Notes: generated by a model not told the origin, from the letters alone. Numbered from the stretch's first letter, positions 1 to 8,908 are shown. The stretch is 21,432 nt of DNA from Welwitschia mirabilis (GCA_051453625.1 JBOZIK010000001.1:119790301-119811732), one strand, 5' to 3'. Made by a program: numbers and translations.

Positions 1-609
1 CTAAACAAAATTGGGAATACCTTAGAACTCTTAATTGGGTAAAACCATATTTTCTTGATTCTAATCCATATTTGAAATTACATGTTAAAAAGCTTCTTAG
101 GTAGGTTAAACCTATCTTCATATCTTACCATAAGAAGTTTCTTAGAAATACTTGAATCTTAAATAAAGCCTCTCATTTTCAATATTAAGCTATAAATGCA
201 ATCTATGTTTCAAATCCTTTATATCATAAGTTTGATAAGAAATTGATTTTCTATCAGTTGTATGATTTTTTGTCTCTTACATTAATGCTTGTGGAAACAA
301 ATTATCATGTGTTTATTCAAAATTAAAAAAGCCTTATTTTCCTCTTAAGAATCCATGTCTTAAATCAAATGATAGAAAATATTTTAAAGCTCCTTTAAAA
401 TTATCTTGAAAACATTTTTTAAGTCCCTTTTCATATGCCTTTTCTAATGATGCTTAGTATTTACAAAGCTTTCATAAGAGATCATATTTCAATGACACTT
501 ATCATTTCTTCGTCTCTTATTTAAATTTGGAAAATTGTGCTATCTAGGTATTATTTTTTTTACTCTCACTTATTCCAATTGATTCTACTTAAGAATGATT
601 ATATACTAT
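1..609 (+). repeat. Decayed retroelement-derived sequence flanking the left LTR
   Basis: There is no intact reading frame. The right part, from about 400 to 604, aligns by eye with two later blocks: the stretch around 551-604 matches 4988-5044 and 5548-5604, sharing the core CCAATTGATT and then TACTT and ATGATT. The homology stops where the left LTR begins, near 605-610. I infer that this is the interrupted copy of an older related element into which the LTR element inserted. Bases 1-300 have no match that I can see elsewhere in the window and no recognisable domain. Confidence 0.5.
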
Positions 610-853
610 TGTTTTGCCAATTTTTGGTTATTTGATGGGATTTTATGAGTTGTTTTGTAGGACTTTAACACAGGTTTATGTGCAATTCTAAGAATTTTGG
701 AGATATAATAGGAGATCTTAGAAATGTGTAATTCTTATCCATATTTGATATATTTAAAGCACATTCTAATGCATAGAGCTTTAGAAGAGGGTTATTGATA
801 AACATACTAAGTTTCTCCTTAATAATATGATTAAGAAAATCATCATCTCTTTT

Positions 854-879
854 GTCATCCCCACGATAAGTAGGACGAC
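854..879 (+). other. LTR hairpin, first copy
   Basis: GTCATCC (854-860) pairs with GGACGAC (873-879) except for one A-C mismatch, around a 12-nt loop. The second LTR has the same hairpin at 10352-10377 with the same loop length. It belongs to the hairpin family that recurs in the leader and in the 3' region. Confidence 0.55.
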
Positions 880-955
880 GACACTACTGGTTGCTGATAT
901 GGACTACCAAATCACTACTATGACATTATTCTGATTCATCTTTTGCAATGAATGA

Positions 956-991
956 TCATCCTTGTTATTGTTCAGATAATTGTCAGGATGA
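956..991 (+). other. LTR hairpin, second copy
   Basis: TCATCCT (956-962) and AGGATGA (985-991) form a perfect 7-bp stem around a 22-nt loop. Its centre is 107 nt from that of the hairpin at 854-879, the spacing seen between hairpins elsewhere in the element. It lies in the 53-nt stretch missing from the second LTR. Confidence 0.5.
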
Positions 992-1104
992 CACTGATAT
1001 GTAACCGACTCTGATACTAACTCGTAACCATTTTATCCATTTCATTTATGTAAAAGAGCACATCTAGCCATGCCTTCTATTTATCCTTTTCTACTGTGAA
1101 TTGT

Positions 1105-1112
1105 TATAAATA
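1105..1112 (+). promoter_or_regulatory. LTR TATA box (left LTR)
   Basis: TATAAATA, followed by AG, lies roughly mid-LTR and is conserved with its context at 10541-10548 in the second LTR. The sequence just downstream (CTTCATCTTTATTACACTA, about 1134-1152) is also strongly conserved and is a reasonable place for the transcript start. A TATA box mid-LTR fits a retrotransposon U3 promoter. Confidence 0.6.
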
Positions 1113-1705
1113 AGTCCCCCTTTGACTCTCCTTTTCATCTTTATTACACTAAAAATTTTCATGATAGGAGATTAAAGAGAAGGAGATCCATCTCGGGTGT
1201 TGCAGAAAGACATTCCTTTGGTGGAGGGCTATGTATCCTCTATTAAAGCTAGGATATTTTGTAACCCAGATACTTGTTACTCATTCTTAATATAAAATTG
1301 TTTTTATTTTTATGTTTGCATTGTAGATTTTTTGATGATCCTTATAGTCTATGTTTCCTTTGAACTAATGACAATTACTTAGGTAATATAGATTATCAAG
1401 GAAAGCCTTTGTTAAGACTGAATGCAAGTAGTGTTAGTCCATTTTTGCATTACATGTTATATTAGTCGCATCTTACACTTTTCATTATAATTTATTTCCT
1501 TGCATTTTGTTATTTATTTTTGGTTTCTGTGATTCTTTTCTAAAGCAACCCAAATCTCATCTTATTGTCTTCAATGTGAATATGACATTTCGGGTCTACT
1601 TCCACTCATACTAGTATGTTGTAGTGAGTAAAATATCTATTTATTTTATGAATTACAGAATCCTTTTGAACTTAAGCACTTGCATAAATACACACTACAA
1701 TAAAT

Positions 1706-1723
1706 TGGCATTGTTGTTGAGGA
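1706..1723 (+). other. Decayed primer-binding site, tRNA-Asp type
   Basis: TGGCATTGTTGTTGAGGA begins six bases after the LTR end. The tRNA-Asp site usual for Athila/Tat elements, as I recall it, is TGGCGCCGTTGCCGGGGA. The two agree at 12 of 18 positions and all six differences are C-to-T or G-to-A, as expected from deamination of methylated cytosine. Position and pattern together support the call. Confidence 0.7.
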
Positions 1724-2018
1724 AGGCCATTGAGGAGTATAAGGGTTGTCATCATTTTGGTGAGTACATTTGATTTCTGTTAGATTATTTATCTATAGCA
1801 ATGTTGTATTTTTCTTAGAAATCATAGGTTTTCTATTTTCTATTTTTATTTTTCAAGTTTTTCAGTTCTCAGTTTTTATTTTTTTGGCTTTTCGATTTTT
1901 TAATTCTTAGTTTTTATTTTTTTTAATTTTTTTATTTTTTAATTCTTGGTTTTTATTTTTTTCTTTTGTTCTTTTTTAGTTTCTATTTTAAGTTTTAATT
2001 TTTTATAGAAAAATAGTG

Positions 2019-2056
2019 ATCATCCTTTCTATCATTTCCATGATAGACAAGATGAT
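2019..2056 (+). other. Leader hairpin 1
   Basis: A two-tier inverted repeat. The outer stem is ATCATC (2019-2024) with GATGAT (2051-2056). The inner stem is CTATCAT (2029-2035) with ATGATAG (2040-2046) around the loop TTCC. The 4-by-4 internal loop can form two further pairs. It is the best formed member of the family. Confidence 0.65.
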
Positions 2057-2135
2057 AGTATGCAATTTCAGTTTTCTATTTTATTTTCAGTTTTATTTTT
2101 TGGATTTAATTTTTTTGCATTAAAATTAATCTCTA

Positions 2136-2159
2136 TCATCTCCTCTGCTATCCAGATGA
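2136..2159 (+). other. Leader hairpin 2
   Basis: TCATCT (2136-2141) pairs with AGATGA (2154-2159) around a 12-nt loop. It lies 110 nt from the preceding hairpin centre and its flank CTATCATCTCCTCT matches the hairpin at 5863-5904. Confidence 0.5.
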
Positions 2160-2256
2160 CAAGGATAATGAAATTTCTATTTTTTAAGTTTTTCCACTTT
2201 CAGTTTCCGTTTCTATTCTATTTTTGTTTTGTTGAGTTTTGTATGTGTTAGCCCTT

Positions 2257-2274
2257 CTATCATCCCTATGATAG
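2257..2274 (+). other. Leader hairpin 3
   Basis: CTATCAT (2257-2263) and ATGATAG (2268-2274) form a perfect 7-bp stem with loop CCCT. The inner stem is identical to that of the hairpin at 2029-2046, about 228 nt upstream. Confidence 0.6.
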
Positions 2275-2330
2275 ACAGAATGATGGTCTATTATTTTTTA
2301 TCTTATTTTCTGTTATTTTTTATTTGCAAG

Positions 2331-3850
2331 ATGCTATAATATGATCAATCTAAAAACGAAATATTAGAAAGAAAGGCTGCTAATAGAGAAGAACAATAAA
2401 GAAGGACTAGTAGACATAGAAAATGAATTGGAAAAGAATTCTCCAAATGCACTCAATACTCCTTTTAAATTTATTTTTTGCGAGTCAGATTTCCTTAACA
2501 AAACCCTATAGAAAAAGAAAACTAGCTCACAATGTCAAGTGCCTCTTGTAAATAAAAATAAGTCATAGGATCTTCTGCCCCTAATGCAAACCTTAACCTT
2601 ATAGAATTATTAGCTAACAAGAAATGGGATATTACAACCTCTTTTGATCTATCCTCAAGAGATGATGTTGAGCTTAAAAATTTAAATTCCTATACAAATT
2701 TTAGTGGATAAGATGATGAGAATCCCCTTTAACACATAGCAGACATAGAACAATTAATCCTCACCTTGGAAAATAAAAAGAAAAAAATAATTGATAGAAC
2801 ATATATGATAATCTTTTTTATAACATTACAGGGTAGAGTAAAAATTTAGCTAAAAACCATATTCAAAAAAGCTTAAAAACATGGGATCAAGTTCAAAAAT
2901 CTTTGTAAAAAGATTTATGAGTGAAGAAACTATGAGAAAAAGAAAAAAAAGAGCTAACAAACTTTTAACAAAAACCAAATGAAGATTATGCCTCCACATA
3001 TGATCATTTCTTTGTATCCTACCATTCTAATCTAGTAGATGTTTTTTTACCAATAAAACTAATAAACTAACTTTATAGTGGGCTAACTCCACATCCAAAA
3101 CAACTTATAGATTTTTCTTATGGATGAAATCTTATGAACCTTATATTAGATAATGCCTAGACAAAATTAAAAGAACTTGTGGAAGTTAGTTAAACTTGGT
3201 TAACTCATAAAGAAAATCCAACTGTAGACTAACTCATCAAAGACTTAAAAAGAGGTTAAACAACAAAAAGAGATAGAATCCAATCCTATAAATTCCATGA
3301 GAGATTTTGCAATAACCTTGGAGAAGTATGCAGAAATGATCTTAGATTCCAATACCACAACTCAAAGTAATGTTATACACACTTGTGATTTATGTGGAAT
3401 AATTATCATGTTATCAAAAAATATCCCCTTTTGCCAACATACAAAGAAAGAATATGTGAAGAAATTTGTTCTTTTAACTAACCATCTTAAAACTTTAGAA
3501 ATCAGAATCAGGTATAACCTAGGTTAAACACTCATTTTCAAAACAATTCTCAACCTTTTAGAAACTTATTCAAAAACTTAAACTATCAACTAAAACCATT
3601 AAATTTTTAAAATCCAAATTATTAACTCATAAACCTTATAGATGAAATTAGGAAATCAAATGTCAATTTTTAAAAACAAAATGCCAACATTCAAAACTTA
3701 ATGAACATCATTCAAAAAACCATGTTGGCAATTCAAAGACCTAAAGGAACATTAGTTACACAACTTTTAATAAATCCAAATGAACTAAAAAAAGATTGTA
3801 AGGTTGTGACAAGAAGCAGATAAGAAATAAATCCTCCTTTAAATAAACCT
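2331..3850 (+). pseudogene. gag: Decayed gag of element 1 (Athila/Tat-like capsid/nucleocapsid)
   Basis: Gag would form the cytoplasmic particle that packages the element's RNA. I start it at the ATG at 2331, which opens a charged coding-like stretch (EILERKAANREE) with in-frame TAA codons where CAA is likely. Recognisable capsid blocks follow: DENP and HIADIEQ near 2712-2760, a block ending GRVKI-stop-LKT near 2830-2850 matching FFITLREKAKLWL in the second copy, TWDQVQ near 2880, FMSEETMRK near 2916-2942, and EDYASTYDHFF, LYSGL and PKQLIDF at 2980-3120. A CDLC half zinc knuckle lies at 3384-3395 inside an open stretch 3297-3527. The end is set at KVVTRSR near 3815, where plant gags carry a similar basic motif. 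There are many stops and several frame changes, so no product is possible. Confidence 0.8.
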
Positions 3851-3959
3851 TTCATCTCCCAAAATGATTTTAAAAATGATGAAGTAGAAGAGGAAGAGGA
3901 CATTAAAATATTAGAAGATTATAACTTCTCTTCTCTTAAAAAAAAGAAAAAGAAAAATC

Positions 3960-4659
3960 CTTCTCAACAAATCACCCCTTGGCTTGATAAGCTTAATAAT
4001 ATTTTAACTTTTAATGAACATCTTAAATCCTTGATGAAAAATGTGAGTATAAACTTACCCTTTTAGAAACTTCTGCAATAAAATATGGGGTACTCAAAAC
4101 TTTGGAAAGACTTAATAAGAAGAAAATAAAAATGCGTTATCCTTAGCAAAGTCTTTTTAGATCAATTTCTCATGAATCTAGGGTTACAAAAATTATCCAA
4201 ATTTAAAGATCAAGGAGTAACTACAGTGAATGTTACTTTATAGAGAAACAAAAAGATTATAAAAGCCTTGATAGATATTGGAATGAGTGCTAACATTATA
4301 CCAGTTTATATTTGTAAGAGACTTGGTTTAGAAGATAGAATAGAACCTACTCCAATTTTCTTATAATTAGAAAATACTTTAATTAAGAAACTGTTAGTGT
4401 TATTAAAGATTGGACAATTAAAATTAGAGAGGCTTGCTACTCAATAGATGTCATTATCATAGAAGTTGAGTATAATAGAAGATACCCTTTAAGAGCCTTT
4501 TGTGTAATAGCCTACTACATCATTGATATAAGAGTAGGAATACTAACATGTCATTTTGAAAATAGAACATTTACAATTACATTCTTTAATGCAGTTAAGA
4601 AAGATTTAGGTGATGAAATAAAATTAGAAGATAACATCAAACCCACTTTATTTTTATAA
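3960..4659 (+). pseudogene. pro: Decayed aspartic protease with gag-pol linker, element 1
   Basis: The retroelement protease that would cut the Gag-Pol polyprotein. The linker block TPWLDKLNN ... SLMKNVSINL lies at 3975-4060 and matches TPWLNGLN ... LMQEVNINL in the second element. The active-site region reads DIGMSANIIP with the catalytic Asp at 4274-4276, so the Asp and Gly are kept here, followed by VYICKRLGLEDR. After a stop at 4364-4366 and a frame change near 4390, the C-terminal arm is open for 88 codons (4393-4656: SIDVIIIEVEY, RRYPL, IDIRVGILTCHFENRTFT), aligning with 13470-13660. It ends in TAA at 4657-4659. The open stretch has no ATG and is a fragment of the old polyprotein. Confidence 0.8.
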
Positions 4660-4689
4660 CATTATCCACTAGAATAAAGAGAAATGAAA

Positions 4690-5169
4690 TCAAATGAGGA
4701 TGTGCTTTGTGATAACCAACTTAACAATGAAGAAAAAATTTAACCTTTATAGTGTAAGGAAGTCCAACTTTTCAAAAAAAAACTATGAGAGAGATTGTCC
4801 ATTACATAAGCCAAAAATAAAAAATCATAAGTTAAATTTAGATAAAAATGTTTTTAATAGACTTAAATATAATTTTTTATTACATTTAAAACAAAACTCT
4901 CATGATAAATGAAAATATTTTACTTGAGTTACAATTTATCTCCCTTTTTACTTCTAAAATTTATGCTTTAATGTGGTATCAAAGAGTGCTATCCATTACT
5001 CTTCTCTTCATCCAATTGATTTTACTTGGAAATGATTGTACATCTTTTATGCCTTATCAATTGGTAAATTTTTGATTTGGACCTTATTTCTCTAAAAATA
5101 TTGAGACCAAAATAGATCCTTAATTTCCCCTTCTTTTTTTCAATAAAAGTGTGCTTTAGATTTAGGAAT
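4690..5169 (+). repeat. Block R1 of a 560-bp duplication
   Basis: Aligns along its length with 5270-5740 at an offset of 560-564 bp (GTAAGGAAGT at 4754 and 5318; TGGTATCA at 4974 and 5534), and its middle part also matches about 400-604. It contains a 72-codon open frame (4694-4912) with CPLHKPKIKNHKLN ... NVFNRLK, repeated as CPLHKPRIKNHNL ... NVFNRLK in the second copy. I do not recognise the domain. It sits where pol should continue after the protease, so it may derive from pol, but this is not shown. Confidence 0.7.
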
Positions 5170-5269
5170 NNNNNNNNNNNNNNNNNNNNNNNNNNNNNNN
5201 NNNNNNNNNNNNNNNNNNNNNNNNNNNNNNNNNNNNNNNNNNNNNNNNNNNNNNNNNNNNNNNNNNNNN
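5170..5269. other. Assembly gap, 100 N
   Basis: Exactly 100 N, the usual placeholder for unknown length. It lies between the two copies of the 560-bp block, so the copy number and what lies between them are uncertain. Confidence 0.95.
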
Positions 5270-5740
5270 AAACCATTGATACACCCAACTTTGAAAGTGA
5301 GAAAGAACCTTTAGTATGTAAGGAAGTTCAACTTTTAAAGAAATATTTTAAAGGACATTGTCCATTACATAAGCCAAGAATTAAAAATCATAATCTAAAA
5401 GAAAATGTTTTTAATAGACTTAAAATATAATTTTCCTTATGATGTTTAAAATAAAACTCTTGCATTCCATGAAAATATTTTACTGGACTTACCATTTTTC
5501 TCCACTTTGACTTCCAAAATTTGTGCTTTAATGTGGTATCATAGAGTACTCTCCATTACTTCTCTTTTCATCTAATTGATTTTACTTGGAAATAATTATA
5601 CATCTCTTATGTTTTATCAATTGGTAAATTTTTAGTTTAGACCTTACTTCTCTAAAAATCTTGAGGCCAAAATAGATCCTTAATTTTCCCTTTTTTTTTT
5701 TTAAAAAAGTGTGCTTTAGATTTAAGAATTAAATAAAATT
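5270..5740 (+). repeat. Block R2 of a 560-bp duplication
   Basis: Second copy of the block at 4690-5169, similar but clearly diverged, so it is not one sequence assembled twice. The open part 5270-5430 reads ESEKEPLVCKEVQLLKKYF, then CPLHKPRIKNHNL, and ends at NVFNRLKI. Past this point both copies are non-coding and share ATTGATTTTACTTGGAAAT and, near the end, GTGTGCTTTAGATTTA. The function is unknown. Confidence 0.7.
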
Positions 5741-5862
5741 TACTTGCCTTGGAGTTTTATTTTTAGTATTCTATTTTAACAATCTCTTTTTTTTTCCTTT
5801 TTTCTTTTACTTTTAGTTTTTGTTTCTGTTTCAGTTTCTATTTCTATTTCTATAAAAATTAT

Positions 5863-5904
5863 CTATCATCTCCTCTATTATCCTCATAATAGAGAGCACG
5901 ATAG
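5863..5904 (+). other. 3'-region hairpin A1
   Basis: The inner stem CTCTATTAT (5873-5881) with ATAATAGAG (5886-5894) is perfect over 9 bp with loop CCTC. The outer stem is CTATC (5863-5867) with GATAG (5900-5904). It has the same two-tier plan as the leader hairpin at 2019-2056. Confidence 0.6.
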
Positions 5905-5977
5905 TTATTTTTATTATTTTTTTCATCTTCTTGATAATTTTTTATGTTTTCTGATAAATTTCTGTTTCTCTGCCTCT

Positions 5978-6003
5978 GTCATCCTCTCTATGGTCTAGAT
6001 GAC
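5978..6003 (+). other. 3'-region hairpin A2
   Basis: GTCATC (5978-5983) pairs with GATGAC (5998-6003) around a 14-nt loop. It is centred 107 nt after hairpin A1. The copy in repeat B (8409-8414) keeps the left arm but has lost the right arm through a short deletion. Confidence 0.5.
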
Positions 6004-6861
6004 GAGTAGGATAATAGTCAATAAAATAATCCTTTTTGGTTTTCTATTTTTCTGAAAAATACATTTTTATGGCTCTAGTGAGATTTCTAACTTGGTTGCT
6101 CAAGAATTTTTAGAAAGTTGATGGGTAAAATTTGGAATTACATGAGTAAACTGTCTAAATTTTCTCTTAGCTTTTTTCTTTAGAGGTTATTATGGAATTA
6201 CTTGATCATTTTTCAAACTTGACTTATGTATTTATCTTCATGACTAGTCTTTTGACTTGGGCATTTTGGTGGTAAAATTAGATTTATCCAATCTTAGGAC
6301 ATTCACACATCCATGAACTTCTGTTTGAAGGAAGATGCTTATTTTTCTCAATATTGAAATGGTCTTAAATTGTTTAAGAGTGTTCTTTTCTTCTTTATCT
6401 TATGACTTTTCACCTTTGTCTCTTAAAATGTTTGGTCATGTGGAATGTTTCTTTCAAGTTTTGGTAAAGAAAGAAATTAGAAGAAGTAAAATAAGGCCAT
6501 GATGTTTTATTTATTATATTTTAAAAACATGATTACCATAATGTCCTATCACAAGTACACTAGGGTAAATATTTTTGAGAGAAGCCTTTGGCAGTATAAT
6601 ATGGTAGCTGTGAAAACTTCACTGGGAGGTCAGTTGGCCATGCTTTGCAAGTCCTTACTTCTCTAATAGTGGTTATACTTCCATCATCATAGATAATAAA
6701 GTTTTAATAAAAAATTTGAGTTAATGAGATCGGTGGTGTTCCTGGTATCATTAAAGGCATTTCTTATTTCTTAGACTTTTAATATATTCCACATGCTTAT
6801 TTCATTTCTTGAGATTTGGGTGTTTATTTTAAGATGATGGTAGATGAGTTCATTTTTAAGA

Positions 6862-6896
6862 NNNNNNNNNNNNNNNNNNNNNNNNNNNNNNNNNNN
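6862..6896. other. Assembly gap, 35 N
   Basis: In copy B the matching interval (9285-9355) is about 71 nt, so either the gap size is underestimated or copy A has a small deletion. Confidence 0.9.
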
Positions 6897-7168
6897 ATGG
6901 AATTTTTTCATACATTAAGGCATGCATTTTTCATATTAAGTCATGTTATGATTTCTTTCATGTGGGTGTACTAAGATAAAAAATCAAATAGATGAGCTAT
7001 ATTTCATTTTTATTACCTTCTGTCCATTCTTTTTGTTTTCTTTTATAGTTTTATTAGTAATTTAAAGTCATTACCATTTTTTTTATCATCATATTTTTTT
7101 ATTCAATTTTCAAAAAAAGTAGATTACCTGTTTAGTTGAGTTTTCTTTTTCTTTTTAGTGTTGTAAGC

Positions 7169-8161
7169 NNNNNNNNNNNNNNNNNNNNNNNNNNNNNNNN
7201 NNNNNNNNNNNNNNNNNNNNNNNNNNNNNNNNNNNNNNNNNNNNNNNNNNNNNNNNNNNNNNNNNNNNNNNNNNNNNNNNNNNNNNNNNNNNNNNNNNNN
7301 NNNNNNNNNNNNNNNNNNNNNNNNNNNNNNNNNNNNNNNNNNNNNNNNNNNNNNNNNNNNNNNNNNNNNNNNNNNNNNNNNNNNNNNNNNNNNNNNNNNN
7401 NNNNNNNNNNNNNNNNNNNNNNNNNNNNNNNNNNNNNNNNNNNNNNNNNNNNNNNNNNNNNNNNNNNNNNNNNNNNNNNNNNNNNNNNNNNNNNNNNNNN
7501 NNNNNNNNNNNNNNNNNNNNNNNNNNNNNNNNNNNNNNNNNNNNNNNNNNNNNNNNNNNNNNNNNNNNNNNNNNNNNNNNNNNNNNNNNNNNNNNNNNNN
7601 NNNNNNNNNNNNNNNNNNNNNNNNNNNNNNNNNNNNNNNNNNNNNNNNNNNNNNNNNNNNNNNNNNNNNNNNNNNNNNNNNNNNNNNNNNNNNNNNNNNN
7701 NNNNNNNNNNNNNNNNNNNNNNNNNNNNNNNNNNNNNNNNNNNNNNNNNNNNNNNNNNNNNNNNNNNNNNNNNNNNNNNNNNNNNNNNNNNNNNNNNNNN
7801 NNNNNNNNNNNNNNNNNNNNNNNNNNNNNNNNNNNNNNNNNNNNNNNNNNNNNNNNNNNNNNNNNNNNNNNNNNNNNNNNNNNNNNNNNNNNNNNNNNNN
7901 NNNNNNNNNNNNNNNNNNNNNNNNNNNNNNNNNNNNNNNNNNNNNNNNNNNNNNNNNNNNNNNNNNNNNNNNNNNNNNNNNNNNNNNNNNNNNNNNNNNN
8001 NNNNNNNNNNNNNNNNNNNNNNNNNNNNNNNNNNNNNNNNNNNNNNNNNNNNNNNNNNNNNNNNNNNNNNNNNNNNNNNNNNNNNNNNNNNNNNNNNNNN
8101 NNNNNNNNNNNNNNNNNNNNNNNNNNNNNNNNNNNNNNNNNNNNNNNNNNNNNNNNNNNNN
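7169..8161. other. Assembly gap, 993 N
   Basis: It separates the two copies of the large direct repeat and hides their junction. Reading frames drawn across it are artefacts of the N run. Confidence 0.95.
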
Positions 8162-8307
8162 CCTTGATCTTTTCTTTTTGCTTTCATGATATTTTGATTT
8201 TCAGTTTTCTATTTTGATAGTCTCTATTATTTATTTTTAGTTTTTGTTTCTATTTGCAATTTGTATTTTTGGTTTTCTATCCTAAAATAATAATCTGTCA
8301 TTCCCTC

Positions 8308-8323
8308 TATCATTTAGTTGATA
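8308..8323 (+). other. 3'-region hairpin B1 (decayed)
   Basis: TATCA (8308-8312) and TGATA (8319-8323) remain of the inner stem, with TCAT (8298-8301) and ATGA (8330-8333) as outer arms. It is the counterpart of hairpin A1. Confidence 0.4.
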
Positions 8324-8888
8324 AGGCAGATGATAGTCTGCTTTTTCATTTTCTATTTTTAAGTTTTTCTATAAGTTTTTTGTGTTCTATTTCTATTTCT
8401 TGTGCATGTCATCCTCTTTGTTATCATAGTTAATAAAATAATGCTTTTAGTTTGAGAAAATACATTTTTATGGCTCTCTTGAGATTTTTGACTTGACTAC
8501 TTAAGAATTGCAAGAAGTAAATTCGCAAAATTTGGAATTACATGAGCAAATCATCTGAATTTTCTCTTATCGTTTTCCTTTACAAGATTATTATGGAATT
8601 ACTTGATCATTTTTTTCAAACTTGGCTTATGTATTTATTTCCATGATTAGTCTTTTAATTTTGGGTATTTTAGTGATAAGATTAAATTCATCCAATCTTA
8701 GGACATTCACATGTTCATAAATTTTAATTTGAAGGAAAATGTTTTATTTTTTATATTTTTCTCAATGGTGAAAAAACCTTAGATATTTTAAGAGTGTTCT
8801 TTTTTATCTTAATATTATGACTTAAACCTTTATTTTTTAGAGTGTTTGATCATGTGGAATGTTGTTTTATTTTCAAAAAAAAGAAAAA

Positions 8889-8908
8889 GAGAGAGAGAGA
8901 GAGAGAGA
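8889..8908. repeat. (GA)10 microsatellite
   Basis: Ten uninterrupted GA units, preceded by an A-rich AAAAAAAAGAAAAA tract and followed by further GA-rich sequence. The matching site in copy A (about 6465-6490) has only scattered AAAGAAAGAAA, so the expansion followed the large duplication. Confidence 0.9.

Larger units (their letters stand above)
610..1699 (+). repeat. 5' LTR of element 1
   Basis: About 1.09 kb, homologous along its length to 10108-11063; by eye about 80% identical over the roughly 100 nt around 1141-1247, lower elsewhere. The left limit is set by where similarity with the second copy stops (605 aligns with 10103) and by the TG at 610. The right limit is the CA at 1698-1699, six bases before the primer-binding site. 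It carries a TATA box and two hairpins. A 53-nt stretch with the second hairpin is absent from the other LTR. Confidence 0.85.
1724..2330 (+). repeat. Pyrimidine-rich 5' leader with hairpin array
   Basis: The untranslated leader between primer-binding site and gag. From about 1835 it is made of long T-rich tracts with repeated CAGTTTT and TTTCTATTTT words, interrupted by three hairpins centred near 2037, 2147 and 2265. The arrangement is homologous to 5745-6020 and 8175-8430 in the 3' region of the same element. It may contain an intron: a donor-like GGTGAGTA lies at 1759-1766 and an acceptor-like TTTGCAAG ends at 2330, directly before the first ATG of gag. A 63-codon open frame at 2060-2251 is phenylalanine-rich and only translates the T tracts. 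Confidence 0.6.
5745..7168 (+). repeat. Large direct repeat, copy A (3' region of element 1)
   Basis: Aligns with 8162-9660 at an offset of about 2400 bp: AATTTGGAATTACATGAG at 6130 and 8530, CCAATCTTAGGACATTCACA near 6289 and 8692, GAGCCTTTGGCA near 6581 and 9019. It opens with a T-rich hairpin array like the leader (5745-6020). The rest has no open frame and no domain I recognise. It lies between pol remnants and the polypurine tract, where Athila elements may carry an env-like gene, but I see none. It is interrupted by a 35-N gap and cut by the 993-N gap on the right. Confidence 0.75.

Noticed and set aside
2060-2251. 63-codon open frame rich in Phe and Leu
   Set aside because: A translation of the leader's T-rich tracts and hairpins, in non-coding sequence.
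4974-4986. TGGTATCAAAGAG, and TGGTATCATAGAG at 5534, resembling a tRNA-iMet primer-binding site
   Set aside because: Neither follows an LTR end. The upstream 280 bp in both copies is former coding sequence, and the third copy near 530 reads TGTGCTATCTAG. The true primer site fits better at 1706, so this is probably chance.
7132-8187. Open frames of about 350 codons on both strands
   Set aside because: Almost wholly N; open only because N carries no stop. The same applies to the frames over 11040-11952 and 5022-5288.
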